Shown one piece after another: positions 14,045 to 16,400 of a DNA stretch of 16,400 nucleotides (positions within the stretch are counted from its first letter, which is position 1; each line of letters begins with the position of its first letter). Made by a program: the position numbers and the translations under genes. The stretch lies in the NCBI GenBank assembly GCA_030040725.1, contig JASHTD010000237.1, positions 1-16,400 of the forward strand, given 5' to 3'. The stretch is from Candidatus Sulfotelmatobacter sp. GTDB lineage: Bacteria; Acidobacteriota; Terriglobia; Terriglobales; Acidobacteriaceae. The notes beneath the pieces were generated by a model. That model did no database searches. It was given only the letters and a program-made list of their open reading frames with translations, and had not been told where the DNA came from.

Positions 14045-15619
14045 ATGCGCAAGCTGGAAAAAATTCAAATCGTCAAGAACGTTGGATCGAGCTGGGTTGC
14101 GCTGGCGGTCAACATCCTGGTGGGAATCTTTCTGTCCCCGTTTATTCTGCATCATTTGGGCGATGCCGCGTTCGGCATCTGGGTCCTGATTTTCTCCCTG
14201 ACCGGCTACTACGGAATTTTCGATTTCGGAATCCGCTCGTCGATTATCCGCTTCGTCTCGAAATACACGGCGACTCATGATTTGAACGAAGTCAGCGGCC
14301 TGATCAACACCGCTCTTTTCACCTATTCCTGCGTCGGAGTTTTATGTCTGATCATTACCGTCGCCGGATCGTTTTACGTCGATCGCATCTTTCATGTTGC
14401 GCTCGCGCTGCAGAACACTGCACGCTGGCTGCTGATCGTGGTCGGAACCTCTGTGGCGCTGGGTTTTCCGCTTGGCATGTTCGGCGGAGTGCTCGAAGGC
14501 CTGCAGAAGTTTTATATCCTTAACTGGACAAATATCGTTTCCAGTCTATTGCGCCTCGTGTTGATTGTTGTTTTTCTGGATCGCGGATATGGACTGCTCA
14601 CCGTCGCACTGATCACCGTTGGCATGCCCTTCCTGGCATCGATCGTTCGCGCGATTATCGCGTTACGATCTATCCCGATAAACTTCTCTTGGGCGCATGT
14701 AGACCGCGAATCGTTCCGGCAAATGGCGAATTACAGCGGCATAACTTTCATGATCATCGTGGCCGCTCAATTGCGCTTCAAAACAGACGCCGTCGTGATA
14801 GGCACCTTTCTGTCTTCTGCCGCCATCACATACTTCTACGCTGGTTCCAGGGTCGTCGATTATGCCGGTGAAGTAGTGAGCAGCCTGGCGCAGATTTTCG
14901 TCCCAATGTCGAGCCAGTCCGACGCCGCGGGAAATATGGATCGCCTGCGGAAAATTTTTATAGCAGGAAATCGCGTCTGTGCCTTCACGACCTTTCCCAT
15001 GACCGCAACATTCGTGATCATGGGAAAATCCATCATCGAAGTATGGTTGGGGAAAAGGTATGTTGCTCTGGGCTATCCCGTCCTCATTACGCTCACCATT
15101 CCTACCACCCTGATGCTCATGCAATCGGCTTCATCGCGTATTTTGTTCGGCATCAGCAAGCATGGTCAGTTTGCAGTTGTGGCACTGTTGGAAGGCACGG
15201 CGAACCTGATTCTTAGCATATTGCTGGTGCGTCCATTTGGAATTCTCGGCGACGCCATCGGCACCGCAATTCCATTAGCGGTTACCTACCTATTGTTCAT
15301 GCCTCGCCACCTTTGCCGTCAGCTTGGCATTCGGCTCTCGACGTACGTCCGGCAAGCCTATCTGCTGCCGCTGCTCCTGAGCGTACCTGCGGCGCTCTTT
15401 CTTTTCGTTATGCAATCTGTTTCTGCGGCTCATTCTTATCGGCAACTGATTCCGGAATTGCTGGTCGCCGGTGCGATCTACGCGATCTGTTTGTGGTGGG
15501 CTTACGCCAGTGACAGAGCTCTTCACGTTGACGATCTTGCTCTCGCGACGGGCGATCTCAATCCGCTTGTCTCTTCCTCGATTAGTGCAGCGAATCCAAA
15601 TCCACAACAAGGTGTATAG
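14045..15619 (+). CDS. Polysaccharide flippase (Wzx/MOP superfamily)
   Basis: This 524-residue integral membrane protein has about 12-14 hydrophobic segments, starting with KNVGSSWVALAVNILVGIFL. The first segments contain the FILHHLGDAAFGIWVLIFSLTGYYGIFDFG pattern (shown only to locate it, residues 35-64) typical of MOP-superfamily oligosaccharide exporters. It should move lipid-linked sugar units across the inner membrane for O-antigen, capsule or exopolysaccharide. The cytoplasmic tail (about 490-524) is Ser/Asn/Pro-rich. The ATG at 14045 has no clear ribosome-binding site, and TATGAT at 13988-13993 could be a -10 box without a matching -35. No glycosyltransferase lies in the window, so the exported glycan is unknown. 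In the 153-bp gap before it I see no gene. Confidence 0.92.
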   Translation: MRKLEKIQIVKNVGSSWVALAVNILVGIFLSPFILHHLGDAAFGIWVLIFSLTGYYGIFDFGIRSSIIRFVSKYTATHDLNEVSGLINTALFTYSCVGVLCLIITVAGSFYVDRIFHVALALQNTARWLLIVVGTSVALGFPLGMFGGVLEGLQKFYILNWTNIVSSLLRLVLIVVFLDRGYGLLTVALITVGMPFLASIVRAIIALRSIPINFSWAHVDRESFRQMANYSGITFMIIVAAQLRFKTDAVVIGTFLSSAAITYFYAGSRVVDYAGEVVSSLAQIFVPMSSQSDAAGNMDRLRKIFIAGNRVCAFTTFPMTATFVIMGKSIIEVWLGKRYVALGYPVLITLTIPTTLMLMQSASSRILFGISKHGQFAVVALLEGTANLILSILLVRPFGILGDAIGTAIPLAVTYLLFMPRHLCRQLGIRLSTYVRQAYLLPLLLSVPAALFLFVMQSVSAAHSYRQLIPELLVAGAIYAICLWWAYASDRALHVDDLALATGDLNPLVSSSISAANPNPQQGV

Positions 15620-15741
15620 ACCAAAAGGCCGGACACCGGTCACCCCCGTGAAAGTGCACAGGCTCATTTGCATGTCAAGACCGGATGGGCATGTACTCCA
15701 GGCATGTCCCACTGGGCGCGAAAAGCTTCGTCCCTAGGTGA

Positions 15742-16400
15742 TCTAACGGCACTGCATTTCCCGCGACCGGCGGAGTAACTCCTTATGCGTGGAGTCTTGC
15801 GAGTGGATCTCTGCCCGCAGGAATTCAGTTAGAAAATTCCAGCGGCCTGATCTCGGGTACCACCACGCTGGCCGGATCGTATCCGCTCACCGCAAAAGTC
15901 ACCGATGCCGCGGGACATAGCGCGACCTCTGCTTTGAACTTGACTGTCGCCCCTAGTTTGCCCAGCGGATCTTATGACGGCCCAGCAGAGCTGCCTCGAA
16001 TTCATATTCAGACCGCACTTGCAGACACGCCGGCACCCGGGAGCACAACCACAGTCAACTCCGGAGGGGATTTGCAATCCGCGCTAAACAACGCGAGCTG
16101 TGGCGATACGATTCAACTACAGGCGGGTGCAATCTTCACGGGGGCCTATACGTTCCCAGCAAAGAATTGCAATGACAGTAACTGGATCATTGTGCGCACC
16201 AGCGCAGATGATTCCATGCTGCCGGCTGAAGGCAGCCGCCTTACTCCGTGCTATGCGGGCGTATCCTCGCTGCCGGGTCGGCCGGCACTGAATTGCGCCT
16301 CCACGAACAAAGTTGTTGCCACGCTGTCACTGCCGAGTTCTGATATCGGCCCGGTGATTTTTGCTTCGGGCGCGAACTACTACCGGCTGATCGGATTGGA
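15742..16400 (+). CDS. Ig-like / parallel beta-helix secreted protein, 5' end disrupted and 3' end beyond the window
   Basis: The frame is open from just after TGA (15739-15741) to the edge. It first encodes a putative-Ig (He_PIG-type) domain: ATGGVTPYAWSL, SLPAGIQL, GLISGTTTLAGSYPLT and VTDAAGHSAT. A region common in secreted beta-helix proteins then starts: GGDLQSALNNASCGDTIQL, AGAIFTGAYTFPAKNC, NWIIVRTSA and SLPGRPALNC. The Ig domain begins abruptly. In this frame there is no ATG, GTG or TTG before TTG 15934, which lies after the Ig domain, and there is no signal peptide upstream in any frame. The 5' end is therefore lost, by deletion, frameshift or rearrangement near 15740, making a pseudogene or remnant likely. 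The 122 bp between the flippase stop and this point show no gene. Function, if intact, would be extracellular polysaccharide binding or cleavage. Confidence 0.7.

Noticed and set aside
15620..15741. Small protein or terminator between the flippase and the Ig-like fragment
   Set aside because: No frame has a ribosome-binding site with a sensible translation, and no hairpin with a U-tract was found.

Overview
The window looks like chromosomal DNA from a GC-moderate Gram-negative-type bacterium. Acidobacteriota is the best guess, from the overall style of the genes: an RNase E/G with a very long insertion, a fused Sat-CysC, an Ig-like/beta-helix secreted protein, and a lipobox lipoprotein. No rRNA or other taxonomic marker is present, so this is inference. 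No tRNA, rRNA, CRISPR array, transposase or phage gene was seen.

Region 1 (1-5765, + strand) is a cell-elongation and RNA-processing block: the 3' part of mrdA (PBP2), rodA, then a 916-residue RNase E/G (rng). The mrdA/rodA junction is a 4-copy heptamer repeat. A 440-nt leader rich in perfect short hairpins precedes rng. Its last hairpin pairs with the Shine-Dalgarno sequence of rng, which suggests translational or autoregulatory control. The RNase itself carries about 435 residues of low-complexity acidic and Arg/Gly-rich sequence inserted inside its S1 domain.

Region 2 (5766-6676, + strand) holds a GC-rich 16-bp palindrome and a VapBC-like toxin-antitoxin pair (AbrB-fold antitoxin, PIN toxin, 4-nt overlap). 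Upstream lies an array of four AATGCCATT-type half-sites, arranged as two 22-bp palindromes. A consensus TATAAT sits inside it, placed so that the antitoxin mRNA may be leaderless.

Region 3 (6673-8954, - strand) has two genes reading leftward: a small secreted lipoprotein and a 505-residue soluble helical protein that I do not recognise. An identical 11-bp motif lies upstream of both.

Region 4 (8955-12828) is a divergent intergenic region followed by a sulfate-assimilation operon on + : bifunctional ATP sulfurylase/APS kinase (sat-cysC), a TSUP-family (TauE/SafE-like) anion transporter, and a CysQ-type 3'(2'),5'-bisphosphate nucleotidase. The three products could cover anion transport, activation to PAPS, and disposal of the PAP by-product. 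A TACCC/GGGTA palindrome lies upstream and may be an operator.

Region 5 (12896-15619, + strand) has a beta-propeller-like protein of unknown function and a Wzx-type polysaccharide flippase, probably linked to surface glycan export. The window ends in a secreted Ig-like/parallel beta-helix protein (15742-16400, running off the edge). Its 5' end is cut by an in-frame stop and has no plausible start codon, so it may be a truncated or broken gene.
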